Assembly: GCF_003205575.1 (NCBI RefSeq)
Contig: NZ_PYBW01000053.1
Span: forward strand, 168,203-212,893
Reading direction: 5' to 3'
Source of the DNA: Streptomyces tateyamensis
Lineage (GTDB): Bacteria > Actinomycetota > Actinomycetes > Streptomycetales > Streptomycetaceae
Length of the DNA stretch: 44,691 nt
The translations under genes were made by a program, and so were the position numbers. The notes under the pieces were generated by a model that was given only the letters and a program-made list of their open reading frames with translations, did not search any database and was not told the DNA's origin. This document shows, piece by piece, positions 19,064 through 27,877 of the stretch. How positions within the stretch are numbered: position 1 is the first letter of the stretch; each line of letters starts with the position of its first letter.

Positions 19064-20805
19064 CAGTACTTACGCTCCATCGGCTGGTAGCGGGTCGTGA
19101 CGACCGGCTTGTAGTCGAGGCGGATCGAGGTGGTGCCGTCCGCGGCAACCTCCTGGTACGCCATGGTGTGCTGCATGAACTTCACGTCGTCACGGGTCGG
19201 GAAGTCCTCGCGGAAGTGGCCGCCGCGCGACTCCTCGCGGGCCAGCGCGGAGACGACCAGTACCTCGGCCAGGTCGAGCAGGTTGCCCAGCTCCACGGCC
19301 TCCAGCAGGTCGGTGTTGTAGCGGTAGCCCTTGTCCTGGATCGCCACGTGCTTGTAGCGCTCGCGCAGCGCCGCGATGTCCGCACTGGCCTGCTTCAGGG
19401 TGGCGCCGGTGCGGTAGACCATGGCGTTGACGTCCATGGTCTCCTGCAGCTCCTTGCGGATCTGCGCGACCGACTCGGTGCCGGTGGACTCGCGCAGGCC
19501 GTCGACCAGCGCCTGCACCTTCTCGGCCGGGTTGGCCGGCAGCGCGACGAACTCGTTCTTGCCCGCGTAGTCGGCGGCGGCGATGCCGGCCCGCTTGCCG
19601 AACACGTTGATGTCGAGCAGCGAGTTGGTGCCCAGGCGGTTGGCGCCGTGCACGGACACGCAGGCCACCTCGCCGGCGGCGTACAGGCCCGGGACGACGT
19701 CGGTGTTGTTCCGCAGCACCTCACCCTCGACGTTGGTCGGGATGCCGCCCATCGCGTAGTGCGCGGTGGGCTGGATCGGGATCGGGTCCGTGTAGGGCTC
19801 GATGCCGAGGTAGGTGCGGGCGAACTCGGTGATGTCCGGGAGCTTGGCGTCCAGCTGCTCCGGCGGAAGGTGCGTCAGGTCCAGGTAGACGTGGTCGCCG
19901 TCGGGGCCGCAGCCGCGGCCCTCGCGGATCTCGGTGTAGATCGCGCGCGAGCAGACGTCACGGGACGCGAGGTCCTTCATGACCGGGGCGTAGCGCTCCA
20001 TGAAGCGCTCGCCGTCCTTGTTGCGCAGGATGCCGCCCTCACCGCGGGCACCCTCGGTGAGCAGGATGCCCATCCGCCAGATGCCGGTCGGGTGGAACTG
20101 GAAGAACTCCATGTCCTCCAGCGGCAGGCCGCGGCGGTAGACCAGCGCCTGGCCGTCACCGGTGAGGGTGTGGGCGTTGGAGGTCACCTTGTAGAACTTG
20201 CCGGTGCCGCCGGAGGCGAAGACGACCGCCTTGGCCTGGAAGACGTGGATCTCGCCGGTGGCCAGCTCGTAGGCGACGACGCCCGCGGTCTTGCCCTCGT
20301 TGATCAGCAGGTCCAGGACGTAGAACTCGTTGAAGAACTCGACGCCGTGCTTGACGCAGTTCTGGAACAGCGTCTGCAGGATCATGTGACCGGTGCGGTC
20401 GGCCGCGTAGCAGGAGCGGCGGACCGCCGCCTCGCCGTGGTTGCGGGTGTGGCCGCCGAAGCGGCGCTGGTCGATCCGGCCGGCCTCGGTGCGGGAGAAG
20501 GGCAGACCCATCTTCTCCAGGTCGAGGACCGCGTCGATGGCCTCCTTGCACATGATCTCGGCGGCGTCCTGGTCGACCAGGTAGTCACCACCCTTGACCG
20601 TGTCGAAGGTGTGCCACTCCCAGTTGTCCTCCTCGACGTTGGCGAGGGCGGCGCACATGCCGCCCTGGGCCGCGCCGGTGTGGGACCGGGTCGGGTAGAG
20701 CTTGGTCAGCACCGCGGTGCGGCTGCGCTGCGTCGACTCGATGGCCGCGCGCATTCCGGCGCCGCCGGCGCCGACGATGACGGTGTCGTACTGGTGAATC
20801 TGCAT
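19063..20805 (-). CDS. sdhA: Succinate dehydrogenase flavoprotein subunit
   Basis: A 580-residue catalytic subunit oxidising succinate to fumarate. Visible: the FAD-binding GAGGAG near the N-terminus, TRSHTGAAQGG with His42 for covalent FAD attachment, the active-site stretch FHPTGIWRMGILLTEGARGEGG, and HGANRLGTNSLLDINVFGK. Length is normal. The ATG is at 20805. It follows sdhD by 31 bp and overlaps sdhB by one base. Confidence 0.97.
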   Translation of the reverse strand: MQIHQYDTVIVGAGGAGMRAAIESTQRSRTAVLTKLYPTRSHTGAAQGGMCAALANVEEDNWEWHTFDTVKGGDYLVDQDAAEIMCKEAIDAVLDLEKMGLPFSRTEAGRIDQRRFGGHTRNHGEAAVRRSCYAADRTGHMILQTLFQNCVKHGVEFFNEFYVLDLLINEGKTAGVVAYELATGEIHVFQAKAVVFASGGTGKFYKVTSNAHTLTGDGQALVYRRGLPLEDMEFFQFHPTGIWRMGILLTEGARGEGGILRNKDGERFMERYAPVMKDLASRDVCSRAIYTEIREGRGCGPDGDHVYLDLTHLPPEQLDAKLPDITEFARTYLGIEPYTDPIPIQPTAHYAMGGIPTNVEGEVLRNNTDVVPGLYAAGEVACVSVHGANRLGTNSLLDINVFGKRAGIAAADYAGKNEFVALPANPAEKVQALVDGLRESTGTESVAQIRKELQETMDVNAMVYRTGATLKQASADIAALRERYKHVAIQDKGYRYNTDLLEAVELGNLLDLAEVLVVSALAREESRGGHFREDFPTRDDVKFMQHTMAYQEVAADGTTSIRLDYKPVVTTRYQPMERKY

Positions 20806-20836
20806 GAGTGTTGACTCGCCTCTGGTCCTGCGCCGA

Positions 20837-21328
20837 TTAGATGTTCGGGTCGAAGGTGAAGATCACCAGGGTGCCCAGCAGGACCGTGAAGACGGTCGCG
20901 ACACCCATCAGGGTCTTCAACCAGAGCCGAGTCGAATCCTTCTCGGCATAGTCGTTGATCACGGTGCGCATGCCGTTGGCGCCGTGCAGCATGGCGAGCC
21001 AGAGCATCAGCAGGTCCCAGCCCTGCCAGAACGGCGAGGCCCAGCGGCCCGCGACGAACGCGAAGTTGATCCGCGAGACGCCGCCGTCCAGGGTCAGCAT
21101 GATGATCAGGTGACCCAGGATCAGCACGACCAGCACGACGCCGGACAGGCGCATGAAGAGCCAGGCCAGCATCTCGAAGTTGGTCCGCGTGCGGCGCGGG
21201 GTCTTCGTGGTGCGGGTGCGCGGGGGCTGGATCACGAACTGGTCGGCGGGGTTGCCGGTGCCCAGTCCCCTGCCGGTGTGCGCCTGGGAGGAGGAGACCA
21301 GCTCGACGTCGTTGATGTCAGTGGACAT
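20837..21328 (-). CDS. sdhD: Succinate dehydrogenase membrane anchor subunit SdhD
   Basis: A 163-residue membrane subunit. A polar N-terminal extension of about 50 residues precedes three membrane segments; a His in the first (LILGHLIIML) and the HGANGMRTVINDY motif before the last are typical of the hydrophobic anchor that binds quinone and heme. It lies 6 bp after sdhC and 31 bp before sdhA. The stop is TAA, unusual among its neighbours. It anchors the SdhAB dimer with SdhC. Confidence 0.92.
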   Translation of the reverse strand: MSTDINDVELVSSSQAHTGRGLGTGNPADQFVIQPPRTRTTKTPRRTRTNFEMLAWLFMRLSGVVLVVLILGHLIIMLTLDGGVSRINFAFVAGRWASPFWQGWDLLMLWLAMLHGANGMRTVINDYAEKDSTRLWLKTLMGVATVFTVLLGTLVIFTFDPNI

Positions 21329-21334
21329 TCCGGA

Positions 21335-21718
21335 TCAGCCCTTCCCGAACCAGTTGGTCAGCGTGTGCTGGAGGATCGGGTAGAAGGCGCCGGCCATCAG
21401 GACGACCCAGACACCGACGACGCTCCACAGCATCTGCTTCTGGTACTTGGGGCCCTTGGACCAGAAGTCGACGGCGATGACCCGCAGACCGTTCAGCGCG
21501 TGGAACAGGATGGCGGCGGTCAGGCCGTACTCCATCAGGTTCACGAGCGGGGTCTTGTAGGTCGCGATGGTCGAGTCGTACGCGTGAGGCGAGACCCTGA
21601 CGAGCGCGGTGTCGAGGACGTGGACGAGAAGGAAGAAGAAAATGAGGACGCCAGTGACTCGATGAGCCACCCAGGACCACATGCCTTCGCGGCCGCGGTA
21701 CAGCGTTCCAGCCGGCAC
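21335..21718 (-). CDS. sdhC: Succinate dehydrogenase cytochrome b556 subunit SdhC
   Basis: A 127-residue membrane subunit with three hydrophobic segments. The SWVAHRVTGVLIFFFLLVH motif (quinone-site Ser/Arg and a His) and LFHALNGLRVIAVDF are standard SdhC features. GTG at 21718 is chosen because GGAGGG precedes it by 6 bases. It is the first gene of the sdhCDAB transcript. A minus-strand TAGGAT (21803-21808) about 85 bp upstream is a possible -10 box. Confidence 0.93.
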   Translation of the reverse strand: MPAGTLYRGREGMWSWVAHRVTGVLIFFFLLVHVLDTALVRVSPHAYDSTIATYKTPLVNLMEYGLTAAILFHALNGLRVIAVDFWSKGPKYQKQMLWSVVGVWVVLMAGAFYPILQHTLTNWFGKG

Positions 21719-21973
21719 GGAAAACCCTCCGGAAGCGGTTGAAGGGCTCGGCCGGCTTCGGTGTCGGTCAGCCCGGCCGGGTACGGTCCACCGGCCGCGA
21801 GCATCCTATCGACGCCCCGTCGGGAACCGCCTCCGGGGGGTTTGAGTGTGATCAATCAGGCACGAGCGGCCTAACCAGACCCGTTCGGGTGACGCAGGGT
21901 CACCAATCGGCTGCGGTGCGGTGCCAATTCCGCGTCGCCGACGCCGATCGAGGACCGATGCCGCAGCACCGAG

Positions 21974-22243
21974 CCCGTCCCGCCGCTCCACGTGGCGCTG
22001 CTCGGCCACCCGGCGGGCCGGGCCGCCGCCGTGCTGTCGGGGCTGGACCGGGTGCCGGCCGGCTGCACCGCATTCGGGACGATCGCGCCGGACCGGTCCC
22101 GGCCGCACCCGGCACCTGCTGGCCAAGGCCGACACGCCCACTCCGGAGGGAGCGGACGCGGTCAGCACCTTCACCCTGACGAGTGGTGCGGACGAACCCG
22201 CGCTCACCCAGCGGGCCGCGGTGGTGCGGGTCGGCGGCGGTAC
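21974..22243 (+). pseudogene. Possible frameshifted gene remnant
   Basis: From about 21974 to 22105 one plus-strand frame reads LHVALLGHPAGRAAAVLSGL and onward with almost only G/C third bases. At about 22110 the coding-like frame shifts by one base, then reads HLLAKADTPTPEGADAVSTF and onward to about 22243 with the same codon bias. Neither frame has a convincing start and ribosome site. The family is not recognised. A one-base insertion near CACCCGG (about 22110) would explain it. Alternatives: chance bias in GC-rich DNA, or a sequencing error. Confidence 0.3.
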
Positions 22244-22260
22244 TGGCCCGGAAACGCAAA

Positions 22261-22296
22261 CTGCGCGCCGCCCAGCGCTCAGGGGGCGACGCGCAG
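22261..22296 (-). terminator. Hairpin after the OHCU decarboxylase gene
   Basis: CTGCGCG-c-CGCC pairs with GGCG-a-CGCGCAG across a short loop: 7 plus 4 bp with one mismatch, 16 bases beyond the minus-strand stop at 22312. Confidence 0.6.
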
Positions 22297-22311
22297 TCAG
22301 CAGCTACTGCG

Positions 22312-22962
22312 TCAGCTCGCGCTGCTGGAGGCCACCAGGTGCTCCAGCCGGTTCAGCGCGATCCGGCGCAGTTCCTCGGCGGCGATCAGGCGCTCCTCGT
22401 CCGGCTCGTTGGCCAGCCTGGTGCGGATCGAGCTGAGCACGGTGTCGAGCATCTCCTCCGGATCCACACCGTCCAGGCAGACCACGAAGACGTGGCCGAA
22501 CCGGGACTCGTAGGCGGCGTGCGCGGCGCGCAGCGCGGTGTGCGCCGCCTGGCTCCCCGGGGCCCGCATGCCGAGCAGCGGCTGCGGCATCCAGCTCTCG
22601 TCGGCCAGTGCCTCGGCCAGGTCGCTGGGCCGCAGGTCGTAGGAGGCCTCGCTGGCCGCGGCCAGCAGTGACTCCAGATCGGGGTAGGGGCGGTGGGCGG
22701 TCAGGCGCAGGGCCCAGCGGTGGCTGCCGCAGCAGGCGAGCAGGGCCTCCTCGGCCGCCCCGGGATCGGCCTCGTTGAATCGGAGCAGGCCGGCCGCGGG
22801 GCCGTCGTTCGAGCAGGGGGCCGGTCCGGTCGGCCGGGGTGCTGGGATACCGACCCGATCAGCGGCGCTGTCGGTCGGATGATCGCTGGCCAGCGGGTCC
22901 TCCTCGGGAGGCGGTGACGCGGACGAGGCGCCGAGACGGGTGGGCTCATGGGTCGGACACAA
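22312..22962 (-). CDS. 2-oxo-4-hydroxy-4-carboxy-5-ureidoimidazoline decarboxylase
   Basis: A 216-residue protein whose residues from about 58 onward match OHCU decarboxylase, the enzyme forming S-allantoin from the urate oxidation product in purine catabolism. Visible: LLRFNEADPGAAEEALLACC, SHRWALRLTAHRPY, ESRFGHVFVVCLDG, and the C-terminal EERLIAAEELRRIALNRLEHL. The first 57 residues are a Pro/Ala-rich extension not usual for the family. No canonical start lies closer to the domain, so TTG 22962 is taken with low certainty about the exact N-terminus. No uricase, hydroxyisourate hydrolase or allantoinase gene is adjacent; it stands apart from the pathway. Confidence 0.85.
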   Translation of the reverse strand: MCPTHEPTRLGASSASPPPEEDPLASDHPTDSAADRVGIPAPRPTGPAPCSNDGPAAGLLRFNEADPGAAEEALLACCGSHRWALRLTAHRPYPDLESLLAAASEASYDLRPSDLAEALADESWMPQPLLGMRAPGSQAAHTALRAAHAAYESRFGHVFVVCLDGVDPEEMLDTVLSSIRTRLANEPDEERLIAAEELRRIALNRLEHLVASSSAS

Positions 22963-23153
22963 CCAGCATGGATCACGCCAGGGCGAAGGGTCGCTCGCCC
23001 GCGCGGGTCCGTGGTGCTCCCGGGCAGCGGGTCCACGGTAGTTGAGCGCTCATCAGTTGGGGAGGGTGCCCGCGCAATTCACTCTGACGAGCTATCAAGT
23101 TGTGACCAGCGAGCTAACGGGTCATGGCCGGTACCGGTCAGGACTACTCCGGA

Positions 23154-24653
23154 TCAGCCGGCGCAAGTGGTCCCCGCAGCGGGTCGGACGCCGCTGACCA
23201 GGTAGGTGTCGAGGGCCGCGGTGACGCAGGCGTTGCCGCTGCCGAAGGCCGCGTGGCCCTCGCCCTGGCGGGTCAACAGGGTCGCGTCGGCCAGCCCGTG
23301 GGCCAGATTGACCGCCGCCTGGTACGGGGTGGCGGGGTCGCCGGTTGAGCCGATCACCAGGATCGGGGCGCTGCCGTCGGCCCGCACCGTGTGCGGCTGC
23401 TCGGTAGTGCGGAACGGCCAGTCGCTGCACCCGGGGTCCTGGACGTCCTCAGCGGTGGTGTCCCGGTTGAGCAGCGGAGCCTGCTGCTTGAGCTGGGCCA
23501 GCACCTGCTGCACCCGCTGCGGCGAGGGAACCGGGCTCGGCGCGTCGGCGCAGCCGATCGCGGTGTGCGCGTCGTCGGAGGAGTTGTAGTGGCCGCCGGC
23601 GTCGCGGCCGTTGTACGCGTCCGCCGCGGCCAGCAGCGGCGCGCCGTCGTGCTGGTCGATCCCCGCGCTGAGCGCCGCGCGCAGCTCGCTCCAGGCGGTG
23701 CCCTGGTCGCCGTAGAGGAACATCAGCGCGCCGGTCCAGCCCAGCGCCGAGGTGAGCTTGCGCCCGTCCCGGTCCTGGGTGGGCAGGGGGGCCGCGCGCA
23801 GGCCGTCCAGGAACTCGGCGGCCCGCAGGCCGGCCCGGGCCGGATCCTGGCCGAGCGGGCACTCCTGCGGGTGGGCCGTGGCGCAGTCGGCGGCGAAGCG
23901 CTCCAGCGACTTCTCGAAGCCGATCTGCTGCTGCACGCCCGCGTCCAGCTTGTCCTGGGCCGGGTCCACCGCGCCGTCCAGCACCAGGCGGCCGGTGCGC
24001 TGCGGGAACTCCTCGGCGTACAGCGCGCCCAGGTAGGTGCCGTAGGAGACGCCGAGGTAGTCGAGCTTCTCCTGGCCCAGGGCCTGGCGCAGCCGGTCCA
24101 TGTCGCGGGCGGTGTTGCGGGTGCCGACGAAGGGCAGCAGCTTGCCGGCGTTGGCCTCGCAGGCCTGGGCGTACTCCCTGGCCTGCTGCTCCCGGAAGGC
24201 CAGGCGGGCCTGCGGGTCGGCCGGGTCGTCCTGCTGGTCGGCGGCGTCGCGCTGGCGGTCCGTCAGGCAGCGCACCGGCGAGGAGTCCCCGGTGCCGCGC
24301 GGGTCGAAGCCGACGATGTCGTAGCGGTCGTGCAGCGGCCCGGCGAACTGCTCGGTGCCGTCCCGGACCATGGCCACCCCGGACTCGCCGGGGCCGCCCG
24401 GGTTGACCACCAGCGAGCCGATCCGCTGCCCGGCGTCCCGGGCCGGCTCGCGGACCACGGCCAGCTCGATCGCCGGGCCGTCCGGCGCGGCGTAGTCCAG
24501 CGGGACCTTCAGCCGCCCGCACTGCAGACCTGACCCGCAGGAGCTCCAGGAGATCCGGTCGTAGGCGGCGGGGGCCGGGCGTCCGGTCGAGCTGCAGGCG
24601 CTGAGCAGCAGCGCGGCGAGCAGGGCCGGCACCAGCAGGCGGCGGAAGGTCAC
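23154..24653 (-). CDS. Secreted alpha/beta hydrolase, tripeptidyl-aminopeptidase (TAP-like) family lipoprotein
   Basis: A 499-residue exported hydrolase. The N-terminus is a lipoprotein signal with lipobox LSAC (Cys20). The catalytic triad is readable: nucleophile Ser203 in GVSYGTYLG, Asp in GSTGDPATPY, and His in GEGHAAFG, with the oxyanion segment VVNPGGPGESG. The C-terminal part matches the TAP-like domain of SlpD/SlpE-type mycelium-associated peptidases that remove N-terminal peptides. Several Cys pairs suggest disulfides. The start is GTG at 24653, 5 bp after the SDR stop, so the two probably share a transcript. The exact peptide substrate is unknown. Confidence 0.88.
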   Translation of the reverse strand: MTFRRLLVPALLAALLLSACSSTGRPAPAAYDRISWSSCGSGLQCGRLKVPLDYAAPDGPAIELAVVREPARDAGQRIGSLVVNPGGPGESGVAMVRDGTEQFAGPLHDRYDIVGFDPRGTGDSSPVRCLTDRQRDAADQQDDPADPQARLAFREQQAREYAQACEANAGKLLPFVGTRNTARDMDRLRQALGQEKLDYLGVSYGTYLGALYAEEFPQRTGRLVLDGAVDPAQDKLDAGVQQQIGFEKSLERFAADCATAHPQECPLGQDPARAGLRAAEFLDGLRAAPLPTQDRDGRKLTSALGWTGALMFLYGDQGTAWSELRAALSAGIDQHDGAPLLAAADAYNGRDAGGHYNSSDDAHTAIGCADAPSPVPSPQRVQQVLAQLKQQAPLLNRDTTAEDVQDPGCSDWPFRTTEQPHTVRADGSAPILVIGSTGDPATPYQAAVNLAHGLADATLLTRQGEGHAAFGSGNACVTAALDTYLVSGVRPAAGTTCAG

Positions 24654-24658
24654 GGCGG

Positions 24659-25420
24659 TCAGTCCCGGTGCACCTTGTAGTTGGACGCCTGGGCGCGCGG
24701 GCGCACCACCAGCAGGTCGATGTTGACGTGCGAGGGGCGGGTGACCGCCCAGGCCACCGTGTCGGCGATGTCCTCGGAGCTGAGCGGCTGCGCGACGCCC
24801 TGGTAGACGGCGGCGGCCCGGGCCTCGTCGCCGCGGAACCGGGTGATCGCGAAGCCCTCGGACTTCACCATGCCCGGGGCGATCTCGATCACCCGGATCG
24901 GCTCGCCGACCAGCTCCAGCCGGAGCGTGGCGGCGATGGTGTGGGCCGCGTGCTTGGCGGCGACGTAGCCGCCGCCGCCCTCGTAGGCGGCCAGCGCGGC
25001 GGTGGAGGACAGGATCAGCACGGTGCCGTCGCCGCTGTCCCGCAGCGCGGGCAGCAGAGCCTGGGTCATGTGCAGCACGCCCAGCACGTTCACCTGGTAC
25101 ATCGCCAGCCAGTCCGCCGGGTCGCCCTGTTCCACCGACTCGGACCCGAAGGCCCCGCCGGCGTTGTTGATCAGCACGTCCACCGGGCCCAGCTCGCGGG
25201 CGAAGGCGTCCACCGCGGCCCGGTCGGTGACGTCCAGGGTGACCGCCGTCGCGGTGTGGCCGTCGGCCTGGAGCTCCTTGGCGAGTTCCTCGATCCGCTC
25301 GGTGCGGCGTGCGGTCAGCACCACCGCGAAGCCCTCGGCGGCCAGCCGGCGGGCGGTTGCCGCACCGATCCCGCTGCTCGCTCCGGTGACCACCGCGACC
25401 GCCTGTCGACCGGTACCCAT
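24659..25420 (-). CDS. SDR family oxidoreductase
   Basis: A 253-residue classical short-chain dehydrogenase/reductase: the cofactor loop TGASSGIGAA near the N-terminus, NNAG (in DVLINNAGGAFG), the catalytic Ser in LILSSTAALAAYEGGGG, and YVAAK (Tyr and Lys). An Arg-rich segment after the second strand (TARRTERIEEL) suggests NADP(H) preference. Substrate unknown. The ATG at 25420 is chosen for its GAGGAGAGG ribosome site; longer readings upstream lack family sequence. It lies directly upstream of the TAP-like hydrolase. Confidence 0.9.
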   Translation of the reverse strand: MGTGRQAVAVVTGASSGIGAATARRLAAEGFAVVLTARRTERIEELAKELQADGHTATAVTLDVTDRAAVDAFARELGPVDVLINNAGGAFGSESVEQGDPADWLAMYQVNVLGVLHMTQALLPALRDSGDGTVLILSSTAALAAYEGGGGYVAAKHAAHTIAATLRLELVGEPIRVIEIAPGMVKSEGFAITRFRGDEARAAAVYQGVAQPLSSEDIADTVAWAVTRPSHVNIDLLVVRPRAQASNYKVHRD

Positions 25421-25545
25421 GACCCGTCCTCTCCTCGCACCCGTCCTCGTACCCGTGTACGGCCCATCATGGCAGGCGGGCGGTGGGCGGGCCGGAGGGC
25501 GGCTCCCGTCGGCGCAGCCGCCGTCACACGCACGGGGAGCTGCCG

Positions 25546-25580
25546 ACACGCGCGCGTGGGGCCGCCGACACACACGTGTG
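25546..25580. repeat. Two tandem alternating purine-pyrimidine palindromes
   Basis: ACACGCGCGCGTG (25546-25558) and ACACACACGTGTG (25568-25580) are two 13-base strictly alternating tracts with a 22-bp period, each containing a perfect palindrome (CACGCGCGCGTG and CACACGTGTG) and each followed by GGG. They lie between the SDR start and the S53 protease terminator; the second overlaps the terminator stem. Confidence 0.6.
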
Positions 25581-25610
25581 GGGCCCCGGAGCGAACTCCG
25601 GGGCCCCACA
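25577..25610 (-). terminator. S53 protease terminator
   Basis: A perfect 15-bp stem TGTGGGGCCCCGGAG / CTCCGGGGCCCCACA with a CGAA loop, 19 bases beyond the minus-strand stop at 25630. Confidence 0.85.
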
Positions 25611-25629
25611 GGTTCACCGACTACGAGGA

Positions 25630-27708
25630 TCAGCCCTCGTTGCCCTGCGCATCGCCGGCGTGCAGGAAGGAGCTCAGGAAGCCCTTGCCCGGGGTGCCGA
25701 GGCCGGTCGCGGTGTCGTAACCCGGGGTGGCCTTGAGGCCGAAGTCCGCGCCGATCTTGTACAGGCGCACCCGCAGCGAGCCGTTGACCACGCCGAGGTC
25801 GACCACGTTGCCGAGCTTGCCGTGGTTCTCGGTGTCGTCGATGTCGTTGTAGATGCGGTCGTTGTCGCCACGGGCGTACAGCGCCGGGTTGGCGAAGCCG
25901 AGGGTCTTGCCGCCACGGGCCTGGATGGCGTCGGCCAGCATGCCGGCCAGCTCCGGGGAGGAGACCGAGGTGCCGCCGTAGCCGCCCTCGCTGTAGGCGC
26001 CGCCGGCCGGGGTGTAGCCGACCAGGGTGGAGGCCACCAGGTCACCGCTCATCGCGATGTCCGGGGTGGCGCGCAGCGGGGTGGCCGACTTGCTGCCGTC
26101 CGCGGCGGTGTGCGACACCGAGTTCGGGACGATGCCCTTCTGGTACCACGGCTGGGCGATGCCCTTGGCGACGCCGCCGCCACCGCCGAAGTAGAAGAAG
26201 CCCGGCATGGGGCTCCACGACTTCTGGTCGGCCGACAGCACCGAGCGCTGGTCGCCCATGGAGACCTCGTCGGCGTAGTCGCCCTTCTTGTTCCACAGCT
26301 CCAGCGCGGTGCCGCCGACGGCGGTGACCCACGGGGAGGCGGACGGCCACTGGGCCTGGGCCTGGTTGGTGTCGGCCTGGCAGTTCACGCCGGTGGCCGC
26401 GGCACCCGGCGAGTTGTCGCCGCAGTCGCCGGAGGAGACGGTGAAGCCGATGCCCTCGACCGCGCCGAGCATGAAGATCTGGTTGTCCGCGGCCTCGACG
26501 GCCGGGTCCAGGTCCCCGCTCTTGCCGTGCATGATCTCGCCCCAGGAGTTGGAGACCACGTCGGCCAGGTGGTTGTCGACGATGTTGGCCAGCGCGTCGC
26601 CCAGGTCCTGGTCGTAGCAGGAGTTGGCGCCGACGTAGACCACGTTGGCGTCCGGCGCGAGGCCGTGCACCATCTCGACGTCCAGCGCCTCCTCGCCCGA
26701 CCAGTCGCCGCAGTCGGCCTGGTGCTGGAAGTTGGCGGGGGTGACGACCTCCTTGTACTGCCCCGGCGCGAACGGCTTGTCACCGTGCGCGACGGAGAAG
26801 TGGTTGGCGTCGGCCTCCATGGTGCCCAGGCCGTAGGCGTCCACGATCGCGACGGTGGCGCCCTTGCCGGACAGGCCGGACTTGGTGACGCCGTAGGCGC
26901 GGCGCAGCTGCGAGGTGGTGTACGAGCAGGGGGAGAACGGCTCGTTCTTCTCGTAGCCGGCCGGCGCGCCCTTGGCGATCAGCGAGTCGTAGCCGTCCTC
27001 GGAGCAGGTCGGCACGGTCGGCAGGGTGTCGGCAGCGGCCAGCACGCCCGGCGCGGCCGCGCGGGCGGCCTGCTGGGCAGCCTGGGCCTTGGCCTCGGCG
27101 GTGGCCTGGGAGATCGCCTGCGAGGCGGACTTGCCGGCCGCGCTGGTCAGGCCGGAGATGTTCAGCACCGCGCCGGAGACCGAGGCGGGCAGCTGCACGT
27201 CGGACACCGGCGCGGAGCGGACGCCGCTGTCGGTGCGGAAGTTGTGGAACGAGGTGCCGAAGGCCTTGGCCATCGCACCGGTGGTGCCGGAGACCTGCAG
27301 GTAGTGCGTGGTCACCGCGTCCACGGTCAGGCCGGCGCTCTGGACCCACTCGGTCACGGCCTTGACCTGCTCGGGGGTGGCGCCGAAGCGGGCCTTGGCC
27401 TCCGCGGCCGAGAGGTACTGGCCGTAGTGCGGCGAGTTCGGCGAGGAGACGGCCTGCGCGTAGGCGGCGAGGGACTGCGGGTCCTTGCCGGCCAGGTAGA
27501 TCCGGGCGGCGTTCGGGGTGCCGTCGGGCACGGCGCCGGTGTCGGCCTGGGGCGTGGCCCAGGCAGGATGCGTTCCCTGGAGCTGCGTGGCGCCCGTGGA
27601 GGCGTCGGCGAAGGCCGGGGTGGCGATGGAGATCGTCCCCAGGACCAGGGCGGCGGCGGGGGCCGCCACAGCTATCCGGGAAAGCCGGCTGCGCTTGGCT
27701 GCGGGCAC
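25630..27708 (-). CDS. Secreted S53 (sedolisin/kumamolisin-type) serine peptidase
   Basis: A 692-residue secreted protease. A signal peptide (about 1-36, ending PAFADA) is followed by a pro-activation domain (about 55-190, with SPNSPHYGQYLS and FGATPEQV), an Ala/Gln-rich linker, and the S53 catalytic domain from about 235. Catalytic residues: Glu339 and Asp343 in GEEALDVEMVHG, oxyanion Asp428 in SSGDCG, and nucleophile Ser581 in GGTSVSSPELAG. A C-terminal Asp-rich stretch (YNDIDDTENH, then TGYDTATGLGTP-like sequence) fits the calcium site. Family members are active at acidic pH. The GTG at 27708 has GGGGAA upstream. It is a single gene with its own promoter and terminator. Confidence 0.92.
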   Translation of the reverse strand: MPAAKRSRLSRIAVAAPAAALVLGTISIATPAFADASTGATQLQGTHPAWATPQADTGAVPDGTPNAARIYLAGKDPQSLAAYAQAVSSPNSPHYGQYLSAAEAKARFGATPEQVKAVTEWVQSAGLTVDAVTTHYLQVSGTTGAMAKAFGTSFHNFRTDSGVRSAPVSDVQLPASVSGAVLNISGLTSAAGKSASQAISQATAEAKAQAAQQAARAAAPGVLAAADTLPTVPTCSEDGYDSLIAKGAPAGYEKNEPFSPCSYTTSQLRRAYGVTKSGLSGKGATVAIVDAYGLGTMEADANHFSVAHGDKPFAPGQYKEVVTPANFQHQADCGDWSGEEALDVEMVHGLAPDANVVYVGANSCYDQDLGDALANIVDNHLADVVSNSWGEIMHGKSGDLDPAVEAADNQIFMLGAVEGIGFTVSSGDCGDNSPGAAATGVNCQADTNQAQAQWPSASPWVTAVGGTALELWNKKGDYADEVSMGDQRSVLSADQKSWSPMPGFFYFGGGGGVAKGIAQPWYQKGIVPNSVSHTAADGSKSATPLRATPDIAMSGDLVASTLVGYTPAGGAYSEGGYGGTSVSSPELAGMLADAIQARGGKTLGFANPALYARGDNDRIYNDIDDTENHGKLGNVVDLGVVNGSLRVRLYKIGADFGLKATPGYDTATGLGTPGKGFLSSFLHAGDAQGNEG

Positions 27709-27847
27709 GTGGGTTCCCCACTCTCATGTGGTGCGCCGCGGACGCGCTTCGTGGGCGCGGTCCGGACGCGGGCAGGACGGATCGCCCCGTTCGACCGTGC
27801 TCCTGACGGAGGGTCGTGCGGCGCGTGGGTTTTGACTGTGCGGACGT

Positions 27848-27877
27848 TGTCTATTCGCTCGGACGGTCGAAGCTCAA
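27848..27877 (-). promoter_or_regulatory. Putative S53 protease promoter
   Basis: On the minus strand, TTGAGC (27877-27872) and TAGACA (27853-27848) are spaced 18 bp, a good match to a vegetative sigma-70-type promoter. The 5' leader would be about 130 nt. Confidence 0.5.

Larger units (their letters stand above)
21719..22311. other. 593-bp gap between sdhC and the OHCU decarboxylase gene
   Basis: This stretch holds the sdh promoter region, a hairpin that probably ends the OHCU decarboxylase transcript, and on the plus strand about 260 bp with coding-like codon use broken by a frame change (annotated separately). I see no intact gene. Confidence 0.5.
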
